Source: Candidatus Polarisedimenticolaceae bacterium (GTDB lineage: Bacteria; Acidobacteriota; Polarisedimenticolia; Polarisedimenticolales; DASRJG01). From it: DNA of 64,000 nucleotides. The notes below the pieces were generated by a model that ran no database searches, was not told the DNA's origin, and saw only the letters and a list, made by a program, of their open reading frames with translations. Of the stretch, positions 9,573-18,578 are shown piece by piece (position 1 is the first letter of the stretch; each line of letters starts with the position of its first letter). The stretch is taken from positions 227,054 to 291,053 of the forward strand of contig DASUCV010000018.1 of the NCBI GenBank assembly GCA_036275915.1, written 5' to 3'. The position numbers were made by a program, and so were the translations under genes.

Positions 9573-9600
9573 TTGACAGCCGAAGGCCCCTTGCTATAAT
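9573..9600 (+). promoter_or_regulatory. sigma-70-type promoter of the yceD-rpmF-fab operon
   Basis: TTGACA at 9573-9578 and TATAAT at 9595-9600, separated by 16 nt. Both hexamers are exact consensus, in an AT-rich island within GC-rich sequence, 21 nt upstream of the yceD ATG. No equally good promoter is visible inside the following nine-gene run, so this one may drive all of it. Confidence 0.75.
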
Positions 9601-9620
9601 CCGCGGTCTTCGGAAAGCAC

Positions 9621-10151
9621 ATGTTCATTGATATTAATAGTCTAGGGCCCGAAGGCCTCGCCTTCGAGCGCTCACTTCGCTTGGACGGTCTCGAAGGGCC
9701 GAGCCGCGAACGTTTGCCGGTCGTGCCGGCGCGCCTCGCGGGCTCGCTCAGTCCGGGAGGGCGCGGGCCGCATCTCGAGGGAAGCCTCGAGGCGGTCGTA
9801 CCGCTCACGTGCAGCCGCTGCCTCGAGCCGTTTCCTTGGAGCGTCCACTCGGACTTCGACCTGGTCGTAGTGCGGGAGGAACCGGCGCTCGCCGAGGACG
9901 ACGACGAACTCGATGAGGACGCCGCGGAGGCGCTCGTCGCCCCCGAGGGAAAGATCGGGCTCGAAGACTTGGCCAAGGAACAGCTCTACCTCAACCTTCC
10001 CCTGAAACCGATCTGCCGGCCCGATTGCAAGGGGTTGTGCACCTCCTGCGGCGCCAACCGCAACACGACGACCTGCGGCTGCGCGACCGAAGCCGTCGAC
10101 CCCCGCATGGCGCCGCTGCTCGAGTTCCGCAAGAAGAAGATCGACTCCTAG
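9621..10151 (+). CDS. yceD: YceD/DUF177 family protein (23S rRNA accumulation protein)
   Basis: A 176-aa product. Two Cys clusters are visible: CSRCLEPF near residue 72 and CRPDCKGLCTSCG near 134, the latter being the DUF177 signature. An acidic stretch (EDDDELDED) separates them. In other bacteria YceD homologues are needed for large-subunit rRNA accumulation and are nearly always encoded directly before rpmF, as here (24 nt apart). Confidence 0.85.
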   Translation: MFIDINSLGPEGLAFERSLRLDGLEGPSRERLPVVPARLAGSLSPGGRGPHLEGSLEAVVPLTCSRCLEPFPWSVHSDFDLVVVREEPALAEDDDELDEDAAEALVAPEGKIGLEDLAKEQLYLNLPLKPICRPDCKGLCTSCGANRNTTTCGCATEAVDPRMAPLLEFRKKKIDS

Positions 10152-10175
10152 CGCTCGCGCGCACGAGGTCCTCCG

Positions 10176-10358
10176 ATGCCGAATCCCAAGAGACGTCACT
10201 CTCGCGCGAGGCGCGACAAGCGTCGCGCGCACGACGCGCTGGCTCAGCCCGGCGTGTCCGTGTGCCCCAATTGCCAGGAGCGCAAGCTCCCGCACCGCGT
10301 GTGCCCGCACTGCGGCCACTACAAGGGCCGCGAGGTCGTCGAGCCGCCGTCAGCCTGA
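10176..10358 (+). CDS. rpmF: 50S ribosomal protein L32
   Basis: A 60-aa product with the canonical start [19 protein letters not shown] and a zinc-ribbon pair ([17 protein letters not shown]). Length and order after yceD are typical. L32 is a late-assembling 50S protein. The four zinc-ligand cysteines are all present, so this is the zinc-binding form. In many bacteria plsX comes next; here fabH follows directly after about 60 nt. Confidence 0.95.
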   Translation: MPNPKRRHSRARRDKRRAHDALAQPGVSVCPNCQERKLPHRVCPHCGHYKGREVVEPPSA

Positions 10359-10417
10359 CCTGACGAGGGGGGTATGATCGGCCGCCGCGCCCGCTCCTTC
10401 GGCGTGGAGGAGGGTGG

Positions 10418-11404
10418 ATGGGGAGTCGCAGCGCCATCGTGACGGGGACCGGTATGAGTGTCCCCGAGCGCGTGATGACGAATCATGACCTCGAGCGCAT
10501 CGTCGAGACGAGCGACGATTGGATCCGCACCCGGACCGGCATCCGTGAGCGGCGGATCGCCGAACCGCACGAGTACATGTCGCAGTTCGCCATCGAGGCC
10601 GGCCGGCGCGCCGTCGACATGGCCGGTCTGACCCCCGAAGCGATCGAGATCATCATCTGCGCCACGGTGACCCCCGACGTCCCGATTCCGGCGACGGCCT
10701 GTTTCATCCAGCACGGGCTCGGCTGCAAGAACGCGGCCGCCTTCGACATGTCGGCAGGCTGCTCGGGCTTCATCTACGCGCAATCGGTCGCGAAGCAGTT
10801 CATCGTCAGCGGCCGATGCAAGCACGTGCTCGTCATCGGCGCGGAGCTCCTGAGCAAGTTCCTCGATTGGACCGACCGCACGACCTGCGTCATCTTCGCC
10901 GACGGCGCCGGCGCCGCGGTGATGAGCGAGGGCGAGGAGCCGCGCGGCGTCCTCGCCTCGGCCATGCACACCGACGGCAGCATGAGCGACTTCATCTGCA
11001 TGGAAGGTGGCGGATCGCGGTATCCGGCGAGCGCCGAAACCGTCGCGGCGGGCAAGCACTTCATCACGATGCGCGGGAACGAGACGTTCAAGATCGCGGT
11101 GCGCTCGCTCGAGGACGTTTCGCGCGAAGTGCTCGCGAAGGCCGGACTGACACCGGACGACGTCACGTGGTTCATCCCGCACCAGGCGAACCTGCGGATC
11201 CTCTCCGCGGTCGGCGATCGCCTCGGCATCCCGGCCGAGCGGTCATGGGTCAACGTCGACCGTTACGGCAACACCTCGGCGGCGTCGATCCCGATCGCGC
11301 TCGACGAGGCGGTGCGCGCGGGGAAGGTCAAGCGCGGCGACGTCGTGCTCATGGCGGCGTTCGGCGCGGGGCTGACCTGGGCGGCCTCGGTGGTGCGCTG
11401 GTGA
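10418..11404 (+). CDS. fabH: beta-ketoacyl-ACP synthase III
   Basis: A 328-aa product that starts fatty-acid synthesis by condensing acetyl-CoA with malonyl-ACP. The Cys-His-Asn triad is visible: Cys115 in MSAGCSGF, His in IPHQAN near 256 and Asn in GNTSAASIP near 286. GGAGGAGGG precedes the ATG. The stop overlaps the fabD GTG by 4 nt. It is the first fab gene of the cluster, and no plsX lies between it and rpmF. Confidence 0.95.
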   Translation: MGSRSAIVTGTGMSVPERVMTNHDLERIVETSDDWIRTRTGIRERRIAEPHEYMSQFAIEAGRRAVDMAGLTPEAIEIIICATVTPDVPIPATACFIQHGLGCKNAAAFDMSAGCSGFIYAQSVAKQFIVSGRCKHVLVIGAELLSKFLDWTDRTTCVIFADGAGAAVMSEGEEPRGVLASAMHTDGSMSDFICMEGGGSRYPASAETVAAGKHFITMRGNETFKIAVRSLEDVSREVLAKAGLTPDDVTWFIPHQANLRILSAVGDRLGIPAERSWVNVDRYGNTSAASIPIALDEAVRAGKVKRGDVVLMAAFGAGLTWAASVVRW

Positions 11405-12336
11405 AGTCGTTCGTCGCGCTGTTTCCGGGCCAGGGATCTCAGTATCCGGGGATGGGGAAGGACCTCGCCGCCGATCCCGTGGCCGCTTCGGTGTTCGCCG
11501 AGGCCGACGCCGCGCTTGGCGAGCCGCTGAGCGAGACGTGCTTCGGCGGGACCGAGGCCGAGCTGGCGCGGACCGAGACGACGCAGCCGGCGATCCTCAC
11601 GGTCGCCGTCGCGGCGTTCCGGCTCTACCTCGCGCGCGGCGGCCAGCCGCCTGCGGCGGCCGCCGGGCATTCGCTGGGCGAGTACGCGGCGCACGTCGCC
11701 GCGGGAACGCTCGGTTTCACGGACGCCGTGACGACCGTCCGCCGGCGCGGCCGTTTCATGCAGGAGGCCGTGCCCGCGGGCACAGGAGCGATGGCGGCGA
11801 TCCTCGGGCTCGAACGTGCGATCCTCGAGCGTCTCTGTCTCGAGGAGGCGAAGGGTGAGATCGTCTCGTGCGCGAACTTCAACGGCGCGGGTCAGATCGT
11901 CGTCGCGGGCCATGCCGCGGCCGTCGCGCGCGTGGCCGCCGCGGCGTCGGCGGCCGGAGCGAAGCGGGCACTGCCGCTCCCGGTGAGCGCACCGTTCCAT
12001 TGCGCCCTCATGGAGCCGGCGGCGCGGAGACTCTCCGAGGTCCTCTCCCGGATCGCGTTCGCCGATCCGTCGATCCCGGTCTACACGAACGTCGACGCCG
12101 CCCCGGTGGCTGCGGGCGACGTCGCGCGCGACGCGCTCGTCCGCCAGGTCGCCTCGTGCGTCCAATGGGAGGACGAGGTGGTGCGCATGGTCGACGATGG
12201 CCACGACACGTTCATCGAGTTCGGCCCCGGCAAGGTCCTCTCGAACCTCGTGCGCCGGATCCGGAAGGACGCGACGGTGCTCTCGGTGTCCGATCGTGCC
12301 GGTATCGACGCCGCCCTCGCGACCGTGGAGGCCTGA
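11401..12336 (+). CDS. fabD: malonyl-CoA:ACP transacylase
   Basis: A 311-aa product that transfers malonyl from CoA to acyl carrier protein. GQGSQYPGMG is at the N-terminus, the nucleophile Ser is in GHSLGEYAA, and the catalytic His is in SAPFHCALM. The Gln of GQGSQ forms part of the oxyanion hole. GTG start at 11401 overlaps the fabH stop (GTGA). The next gene starts 2 nt after the stop. Confidence 0.95.
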   Translation: MKSFVALFPGQGSQYPGMGKDLAADPVAASVFAEADAALGEPLSETCFGGTEAELARTETTQPAILTVAVAAFRLYLARGGQPPAAAAGHSLGEYAAHVAAGTLGFTDAVTTVRRRGRFMQEAVPAGTGAMAAILGLERAILERLCLEEAKGEIVSCANFNGAGQIVVAGHAAAVARVAAAASAAGAKRALPLPVSAPFHCALMEPAARRLSEVLSRIAFADPSIPVYTNVDAAPVAAGDVARDALVRQVASCVQWEDEVVRMVDDGHDTFIEFGPGKVLSNLVRRIRKDATVLSVSDRAGIDAALATVEA

Positions 12337-12338
12337 TC

Positions 12339-13085
12339 GTGGAACGACCGTTCGAGGGGAAGACGGCGCTCGTCACCGGCGGCTCGCGAGGGATCGGGCG
12401 GGCGATCGCGGTCGAGCTCGCGCGGAAGGGCGCTTCGGTCGTCGTCGGGGCGAGGACGCGCGAGGCCGCGGCCGTGACAGCCGACGCCATCACGTCCTCC
12501 GGGGGGCAGGCCGTCCCCCTGGCCCTCGACATCGCGGACGCGGCATCGGTAGAATCCGCGCTCGGAGGGCTGCTCAAGGAGCGTGCTACACTCCCGCTCC
12601 TCGTCAACAATGCCGGGGTCACTCGGGACAATCTCCTCATGAGGATGAAGCCTGAGGAGTGGGCTCAAGTGATCGAAACGAACCTCACGGGGATCTACCG
12701 GCTGTGTCGCGCCGTCGTCCCCTCCATGGTCAAAGCGCGTTACGGGAGAATCGTGAACGTCACGTCGGTGGTGGCTCGTATCGGGAACGCAGGCCAGGTG
12801 AACTACGCCGCGTCGAAGGCGGGTATCGAGGGGTTCACCCGCTCGCTCGCCCGCGAGCTCGCGTCGCGCAACGTCACGGCGAACTGCGTCGCGCCCGGGT
12901 TCATCGACACCGACATGACGGCCGCGCTCACGGAGAAGCAGCGCGAGGCGCTCCTGGCACAGGTGCCGCTCGGCCGCCTCGGGACGGGAGACGACGTCGC
13001 CCACGCGGTATCGTGGCTCCTGAGCGACGCCGCTTCCTACGTCACGGGGATCACGCTGGACGTCAACGGCGGCATGGCGATGTGA
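12339..13085 (+). CDS. fabG: 3-oxoacyl-ACP reductase
   Basis: A 248-aa short-chain dehydrogenase that reduces 3-ketoacyl-ACP with NADPH. The cofactor motif TGGSRGIG is at residues 12-19; NNAG and the catalytic Ser/YAASK are present; GFIDTDMT is the typical C-terminal substrate loop. GTG at 12339 begins 2 nt after the fabD stop. Position between fabD and acpP supports FabG rather than a generic SDR. Confidence 0.93.
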   Translation: MERPFEGKTALVTGGSRGIGRAIAVELARKGASVVVGARTREAAAVTADAITSSGGQAVPLALDIADAASVESALGGLLKERATLPLLVNNAGVTRDNLLMRMKPEEWAQVIETNLTGIYRLCRAVVPSMVKARYGRIVNVTSVVARIGNAGQVNYAASKAGIEGFTRSLARELASRNVTANCVAPGFIDTDMTAALTEKQREALLAQVPLGRLGTGDDVAHAVSWLLSDAASYVTGITLDVNGGMAM

Positions 13086-13141
13086 ATTTCCGCGCGCGGG
13101 GGGATGCCCTCGCACGCGATTCAGGACGGAGGATTGCAGGG

Positions 13142-13381
13142 ATGGCTTCCATCGAAGACAAGGTCAAGCACATCATCGTGGAGCAGCTGGGCGTCGACGA
13201 GGACGAGGTCAAGCCCGAGGCCCACTTCGTGGACGACTTGGGTGCCGACTCGCTCGACGTCGTCGAGCTCGTCATGGCTCTCGAAGAGGCGTTCGGTCTC
13301 GAGATCTCCGACGAGGACGCCGAGAAGCTCACCACCGTGAAGCAGGCCGTCGATTACATCGGGGCCCACGCCAAGGTCTGA
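13142..13381 (+). CDS. acpP: acyl carrier protein
   Basis: A 79-aa product, strongly acidic, with the phosphopantetheine attachment Ser in [15 protein letters not shown] and the helix [21 protein letters not shown] lies 9 nt ahead of the ATG. It carries growing acyl chains for FabD/H/G/F. The stop is followed after 2 nt by the fabF start. Confidence 0.97.
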   Translation: MASIEDKVKHIIVEQLGVDEDEVKPEAHFVDDLGADSLDVVELVMALEEAFGLEISDEDAEKLTTVKQAVDYIGAHAKV

Positions 13382-13383
13382 CC

Positions 13384-14625
13384 TTGCGCCGCCGCGTCGT
13401 CATCACCGGGCTGGGAGTGGTGTCTCCCCTCGGCCTGGACACGCCGTCCACCTGGGAGGCGCTCCTCGCCGGCAAGAGCGGGATCGGCCCGATCACCGGG
13501 TTCGACGCCTCCGCGTTCACCTCGCGCATCGCCGGAGAGGTCCACGGCTTCGTTCCGGAGAACTACGTCGACCGGAAGGAAGTCAAGAAGATGGACACGT
13601 TCATCCACTTCGCGATCGCCGCGTCGAAGGAGGCGATGGCCGATTCGGGCCTCGTCGTCGACGCGTCGAACGCCGAGCGCGTGGGCGTGTACATCGGGTC
13701 GGGGATCGGCGGCCTCCACATGCACGAGTCGACCCACAAGGACTACCTCGAGCGCGGGCCGCGGCGGATCTCCCCTTTCTTCATCCCGGGGATGATCATC
13801 AACCTCGCCGCGGGCCAGGTGTCGATCCTCTTCGGCGCCAAGGGACCGAACCTCGCCGTCGCGACCGCGTGCGCCACCGGCAACCACGCGATCGGCGAGG
13901 CGATGCGCCTCATCCGTGAAGATTACGCCGACGCGATGATCGCGGGCGGAACCGATGCCGGCGTCACGCCGCTCGCCCTCGGCGGGTTCTGCGCGATGAA
14001 GGCGCTCTCGACGCGAAACGACGACCCGCCGAAGGCCAGCCGTCCGTTCGACGCCGAGCGCGACGGGTTCGTCATGGGCGACGGCGCGGGGATCCTCGTC
14101 CTCGAGGAGCGCGACCGCGCGATCGCGCGCGGGGCGCGCATCTACGCCGAGCTCGCGGGCTACGGCCTGTCGGGCGACGCCTACCACATCTCGGCGCCCT
14201 CGGAGAACGGCGAGGGGGCCGCGCGCGCGATGCGCGGCGCCCTGAAGGACGCCGGCCTCGCCCCCGAGACGGTCGACTACATCAACGCCCACGGGACCTC
14301 GACGCCGGTCGGAGACAAGATCGAGACGCAGGCGGTCAAGACCGTCTTCGGCGACCATGCGAGGAAGCTGGCGGTGTCGTCGACGAAGTCGATGACGGGG
14401 CACCTCCTGGGCGCGGCGGGCGGCCTCGAGAGCGCGATCACGACCCTCGCCGTCTACCACGGCGAGATCCCGCCGACGATCAACTACGAGCACCCCGATC
14501 CCGCGTGCGATCTCGACTACGTGCCGAACGTGTCGCGCAAGGTCGCGCTCCGGGCGGCGCTCAACAACTCCTTCGGGTTCGGCGGGACGAACGCATCGCT
14601 CCTGACGATCCGGCACGACGCATGA
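13384..14625 (+). CDS. fabF: beta-ketoacyl-ACP synthase II
   Basis: A 413-aa product that elongates acyl-ACP with malonyl-ACP. The Cys-His-His triad is visible: Cys in VATACATGNHAIGEA near residue 160, His in NAHGTSTPVGD and His in MTGHLLGAAGG; GFGGTNAS is at the C-terminus. The start is TTG at 13384, 2 nt after acpP, giving the usual N-terminus M-R-R-R-V-V-I-T-G. The stop overlaps the etfB ATG. Confidence 0.95.
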   Translation: MRRRVVITGLGVVSPLGLDTPSTWEALLAGKSGIGPITGFDASAFTSRIAGEVHGFVPENYVDRKEVKKMDTFIHFAIAASKEAMADSGLVVDASNAERVGVYIGSGIGGLHMHESTHKDYLERGPRRISPFFIPGMIINLAAGQVSILFGAKGPNLAVATACATGNHAIGEAMRLIREDYADAMIAGGTDAGVTPLALGGFCAMKALSTRNDDPPKASRPFDAERDGFVMGDGAGILVLEERDRAIARGARIYAELAGYGLSGDAYHISAPSENGEGAARAMRGALKDAGLAPETVDYINAHGTSTPVGDKIETQAVKTVFGDHARKLAVSSTKSMTGHLLGAAGGLESAITTLAVYHGEIPPTINYEHPDPACDLDYVPNVSRKVALRAALNNSFGFGGTNASLLTIRHDA

Positions 14626-15386
14626 AGATCGCGGTCTGCATCAAGCACGTCCCGGACACCGAGGCGAAGATCAAGATCGCCGCGGACGGCACGAGCCCCG
14701 ACCTCGCCGGCGTCAAGATGATCATCTCGCCTTACGACGAGTACGCGCTCGAGGAGGCGCTCCTCCTCAAAGAGGCCGGCGCCGTGCAGGAGGTCGTCGT
14801 CGTCGGGGCGGGGGACGACGGAGCGGCGGCATCTCTCCGCCAGGCGCTCGCGATGGGCGCGGACCGCGCGGTGCACGTCCAGGCCCCCGCCCTCGCCGGC
14901 GCGGATGCTCTCGGACGGGCGTCGACCCTCGCCGCGGCGCTTCGCGTCGAGAATCCCGATCTCGTCTTCACCGGCAAGACGGGCGTCGGCGACGACGAGA
15001 GCCAGGTCGGCCCGATGCTCGGCGAGCTCCTCGACCGCCCGCAGGTCGGCTCGGTCTTCAAGATGACGCTCGCCGCCGGCCGCTTCACCGCCTTCCGCGG
15101 GATCGAGGGCGCGGTCGAGGTCGTCGAAGGCTCCCTGCCTGCCGTCATCTCGTGGGACAAGGGCGAGCACGAGCCGCGCTACGCCTCCCTCAAGGGAATC
15201 ATGGCGGCGAAGAAGAAGCCGCTCGCGGTGGTCGCCCCGGAGGCGCCTGCCAAGGCGCGCCACGTCGTGCGCGAATCGCTCACGCTCCCGCCGCCGAGGC
15301 CGCAGGGGAGGCTCCTCCCCGGCTCGCCGCAAGAGGCCGCGCGCGATCTCGCGCGCCTCCTGCGCGACGAAGCGAAGGTGATCTGA
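14622..15386 (+). CDS. etfB: electron transfer flavoprotein beta subunit
   Basis: A 254-aa product. The N-terminus KIAVCIKHVPDTEAK, the motif ISPYDEYALEEAL and the AMP/FAD-site loop KTGVGDDESQVGP are typical of EtfB. With EtfA it forms the flavoprotein that shuttles electrons from acyl-CoA dehydrogenases to the quinone pool or takes part in bifurcation. The ATG overlaps the fabF stop, so a catabolic/redox partner is translationally linked to the biosynthetic fab operon. Confidence 0.93.
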   Translation: MKIAVCIKHVPDTEAKIKIAADGTSPDLAGVKMIISPYDEYALEEALLLKEAGAVQEVVVVGAGDDGAAASLRQALAMGADRAVHVQAPALAGADALGRASTLAAALRVENPDLVFTGKTGVGDDESQVGPMLGELLDRPQVGSVFKMTLAAGRFTAFRGIEGAVEVVEGSLPAVISWDKGEHEPRYASLKGIMAAKKKPLAVVAPEAPAKARHVVRESLTLPPPRPQGRLLPGSPQEAARDLARLLRDEAKVI

Positions 15387-16360
15387 TGGGTGCGATCCTC
15401 GTCTTCCTCGAACGCCGGGAGGGGAAGGTCAAGCCCGCGGGCCTCCAGGCGCTGTCGCTCGCCGCACGTCTCTCGAGCGGCGATCCCGTCGCCGCTCTGG
15501 CGCTGGGCACGGGTGCCTCCGAAGCCGCGGCGGCGGCCGGCGCTCACGGGGCGAAGCAGCTCGTGGTCGCGGAGGACGCGGTGTACGACGCGTTCCCGGT
15601 CGAAGCGATCGCGCACGCGCTCGCCGCCGCAGCGAAGCAGGTCTCCTCGGACACGATCCTCGTTCCCGGCACGACGCTCGGCCGCGACGCCGCCGCCCGC
15701 GCCGCGGCGCGGCTCGACACGGGACTCCTCTCGGACGTCGTCGAGCTCGAGCGGCAGTCGGGAGGCGCGCTCCGCGGCAGGCGGCCGATCTACTCGGGCA
15801 AGGCGGATGCCTGGGAGTCGATCCCCTCCGCGCGCCCCGCAATGGCAACCCTGCGACCCAACGTCTTCCCGGCGGCTCCGGGCGCCGGCGGTCCGGCGGA
15901 GATCGTGCGCCTCGACCATCAGGCGCCCGCCGCCCGCGCCGTCGTCGTCCGCACCGAGCTTCCGGCCAGCCAGGAGATCGACGTCGCCGAGGCCTCGATC
16001 ATCGTGAGCGGCGGGCGCGGCCTCAAGGAGCCGGCGAACTTCGCTCTGATCCGAGGGCTCGCGGACGCGCTCGGCGGCGCCGTCGGCGCCTCGCGCGCGG
16101 TCGTCGACGCCGGCTGGATCTCGCACGCCCACCAGGTGGGTCAGACCGGCAAAGTCGTCTCGCCGAGCCTCTACGTCGCGTGCGGGATCTCCGGCGCGAT
16201 CCAGCACCTCGCCGGCATGTCGAGCTCGAAGGTCATCGTCGCCATCAACAAAGATCCTGACGCGCCGATCTTCAAGGCCGCGACCTACGGGATCGTCGGC
16301 GACCTCTTCGAGGTGGTGCCGACGTTGACGGAAGAGATCAAGAAAGTTCGAGCGAGCTAG
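15386..16360 (+). CDS. etfA: electron transfer flavoprotein alpha subunit
   Basis: A 324-aa product. The C-terminal FAD domain has [12 protein letters not shown], a Gly/Ala-rich segment ending [10 protein letters not shown], and the [11 protein letters not shown] and [13 protein letters not shown] signatures, followed by [10 protein letters not shown]. It pairs with EtfB. Its start shares one base with the etfB stop. No ETF dehydrogenase or acyl-CoA dehydrogenase is adjacent. Confidence 0.95.
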   Translation: MGAILVFLERREGKVKPAGLQALSLAARLSSGDPVAALALGTGASEAAAAAGAHGAKQLVVAEDAVYDAFPVEAIAHALAAAAKQVSSDTILVPGTTLGRDAAARAAARLDTGLLSDVVELERQSGGALRGRRPIYSGKADAWESIPSARPAMATLRPNVFPAAPGAGGPAEIVRLDHQAPAARAVVVRTELPASQEIDVAEASIIVSGGRGLKEPANFALIRGLADALGGAVGASRAVVDAGWISHAHQVGQTGKVVSPSLYVACGISGAIQHLAGMSSSKVIVAINKDPDAPIFKAATYGIVGDLFEVVPTLTEEIKKVRAS

Positions 16361-16365
16361 CTTCC

Positions 16366-17439
16366 CTAGACTTCATCGAAGAAGTACGGCCTCAAGCACT
16401 GGATCCGCTGCTCGTAGTCCTTCGGGTAGAGGAACCAGGTCGTGGCGGAGACCGAGGAGAGCAGAGAGTTTCCGTCCTGCGGCGTGAAGCAATAGCCGAC
16501 GATCTCCGTCTCGTTCCGCACCGCGACCGTCGGCCACGACACGACCGTGACGTTCAAGATGCGCCCGTAATGGCCGTAGTCGCGCCCGAACGAGAACACG
16601 GTGTTCGCGGAGTTCTTGTAGGTCACCGACATCCGGTCGTTCCGCTTCACGAACTCGAGCAGGCGCTCCTTCGTCACCGCCTTCTTCAGGCGGATGTCGA
16701 AGAAGATCGTGTGCATGTACTGCGTGTTGAGCACGACGGCCGACGAGAAGACGTTGAAGTCGTACCCCATCGTGTTGAAGAGGTGCCAGGCGTCGCGCGC
16801 GTGGTGGGTTCCGAAACGGGGATCCTTGTGCTTGCCGACCTCGGGCGAGGCGACGAAGCTGTCGTCCTGGGAGAGGTCGGACGCGCGCCTCATGCACACG
16901 AATCGCCCCTCGACAAGGTTGTCGGGGCCGCCGTCCTGGAGCGCCAGGGTGTCGATCAGAATCGACAGGTTGTGCGTGTTGCACGAGACGACCTGGACGA
17001 ACTGGTCCTCGCCGCGCTTGAGCGCGTTGTCGTTGATGCCGCGCGCGTAGGGCTTCCCGAAGCCGAACTCGCTTCCCTGCGCGATGAAGCCGAGCGTGTT
17101 GTGGGTGAACTTGCTGTAGAACTCGTTCTTGTTCGCGATGCCGACGCCCGACGGCGTGCAGTCGATGACGACGGCGGCGCGTTCGAGGGCCTCCATCGCC
17201 TCGTAGGTCGGGTTCATGCCGAGGTCCTGGAACCCCTTCTTCGCGCCGGCGTCGACGCAGAGCTTCGCGCCCCGCTTCATCAGGGTGACGACCTTCGAGC
17301 GATCGTGGAGGAGGGGGGTCCTCTTGTGAAAGGTCACCTCGTCGATGCCGAGGGGCTCTTTCATCTGCGTGAGGAGCCCGATCAGCGGCTCGCCGATGGT
17401 GCCCGTGCCGATGACATGAACGATCGCGTTGCCCGCCAT
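16366..17439 (-). CDS. type II (archaeal-like) glyceraldehyde-3-phosphate dehydrogenase homologue
   Basis: A 357-aa product. Residues 6-16 (VHVIGTGTIGE) are a Rossmann nucleotide-binding start. IDCTPSGVGIANKNEFY (92-108) and IAQGSEF match the archaeal type II GAPDH motifs. The likely catalytic Cys is Cys153 in VSCNTHNLS, where archaeal enzymes have SCNTT. DPRFGTHHARDAW may supply the phosphate-site His. I infer an NAD(P)-dependent phosphorylating aldehyde dehydrogenase, but the substrate is uncertain because the sequence is divergent. GGAGAA lies just upstream of the ATG. It stands alone, convergent with etfA (5 nt gap). Confidence 0.65.
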   Translation of the reverse strand: MAGNAIVHVIGTGTIGEPLIGLLTQMKEPLGIDEVTFHKRTPLLHDRSKVVTLMKRGAKLCVDAGAKKGFQDLGMNPTYEAMEALERAAVVIDCTPSGVGIANKNEFYSKFTHNTLGFIAQGSEFGFGKPYARGINDNALKRGEDQFVQVVSCNTHNLSILIDTLALQDGGPDNLVEGRFVCMRRASDLSQDDSFVASPEVGKHKDPRFGTHHARDAWHLFNTMGYDFNVFSSAVVLNTQYMHTIFFDIRLKKAVTKERLLEFVKRNDRMSVTYKNSANTVFSFGRDYGHYGRILNVTVVSWPTVAVRNETEIVGYCFTPQDGNSLLSSVSATTWFLYPKDYEQRIQCLRPYFFDEV

Positions 17440-17563
17440 GGCGTTCTCCGGTCTCGAAGTGCTTTCGCGCGGTAAGCGTCCGCCGTGACGGGCGACTATG
17501 ACATCCGGCGGGAAGAGGCGTCAAGCGGGCTGCTAGAATCGGGGCGCCGTTCTGAGGAGGCAC

Positions 17564-18577
17564 GTGAGCGGAAACGACAGCAGCGCGATCCCTTCGATCA
17601 CGATCGGCGAGATGCTCGTGGACGACGCCGCGTCGGCGCTCGGGCTCACGCTCCTCGCCGGAGCGATGGGGCTCGAGAACGTCGTCGACCGGCCCCGCAT
17701 CCAGAAGCCGGGCCTCGCCCTCGCGGGTTTCCTCGAGTACGTGCACCCCGGACGGATCCAGATCCTGGGCAAGTCGGAGATCAGCTACATCTCCGAGCGC
17801 GCCGCCGCCGAGCGCTCGCGGATCGTGTCGCAGTTCTGCCGGCAGGGGGCGAGCTGCTTCGTCGTCACCGCCGGCTTGACGCCGCCCGACGAGCTCGTGC
17901 AAGAGGCCGAGCGGAACGGAGTGCCGCTCCTCCGCACGGAGCTGTCGTCGTCGTCCGCGATCGAGCTTCTCACGCGCTACCTCGAAGACCGCCTGGCGCC
18001 CCGCGCCGTCGTCCACGGCGTCCTCCTCGACATCTACGGGCTGGGCGTGCTCCTCCTCGGCGACAGCGGCGTCGGGAAGAGCGAGTGCGCGATCGATCTC
18101 GTCGTGCGCGGCCACCGCCTCGTGTCGGACGATGTCGTCGAGATCCGCCGCCGCGGCGACGCCCTCGTCGGGACCGGCCCGGAGCTGACCCGCTACCACA
18201 TGGAGCTGCGCGGGGTCGGGATCATCAATGTCAAGGAGCTGTTCGGGGTCGCCTCGGTGCGGCTCACGAAGTTCGTCGAGTTCGTCATCAAGCTCGACCC
18301 ATGGAAGCCCGGGAAGCGCTACGACCGGCTGGGGCTGGACGAGCAGCGCCACGAGATCCTCGGGGCGCCGCTGCCGTACGTCGAGATGCCGGTCGGGCCC
18401 GGGCGCAACCTCTCGGTGCTCATCGAGGTGGCCGCACGGAACCATCTCCTCAAGCTCAAGGGTTACCACCCGGCGCGCGAGCTGGCGCGCCGCCTCGGCG
18501 AGCGAATGCAGCCGACGCCCTCGGACGCCGATTCCGACCCGATGCCCGACCGCGAGCCGGGGGACGGAGAGGCCTGA
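17564..18577 (+). CDS. hprK: HPr kinase/phosphorylase
   Basis: A 337-aa product that phosphorylates and dephosphorylates Ser46 of HPr. Walker A is GDSGVGKSE at residues 166-174, followed by HRLVSDD and the HprK signature region MELRGVGIINVKELFG. GAGGAGG lies 6 nt ahead of the GTG. It begins a six-gene overlapping set (hprK, rapZ, EIIA, HPr, EI, cupin) whose HPr retains Ser46, so kinase and target are both present. Confidence 0.93.
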   Translation: MSGNDSSAIPSITIGEMLVDDAASALGLTLLAGAMGLENVVDRPRIQKPGLALAGFLEYVHPGRIQILGKSEISYISERAAAERSRIVSQFCRQGASCFVVTAGLTPPDELVQEAERNGVPLLRTELSSSSAIELLTRYLEDRLAPRAVVHGVLLDIYGLGVLLLGDSGVGKSECAIDLVVRGHRLVSDDVVEIRRRGDALVGTGPELTRYHMELRGVGIINVKELFGVASVRLTKFVEFVIKLDPWKPGKRYDRLGLDEQRHEILGAPLPYVEMPVGPGRNLSVLIEVAARNHLLKLKGYHPARELARRLGERMQPTPSDADSDPMPDREPGDGEA

Positions 18578-18578
18578 G

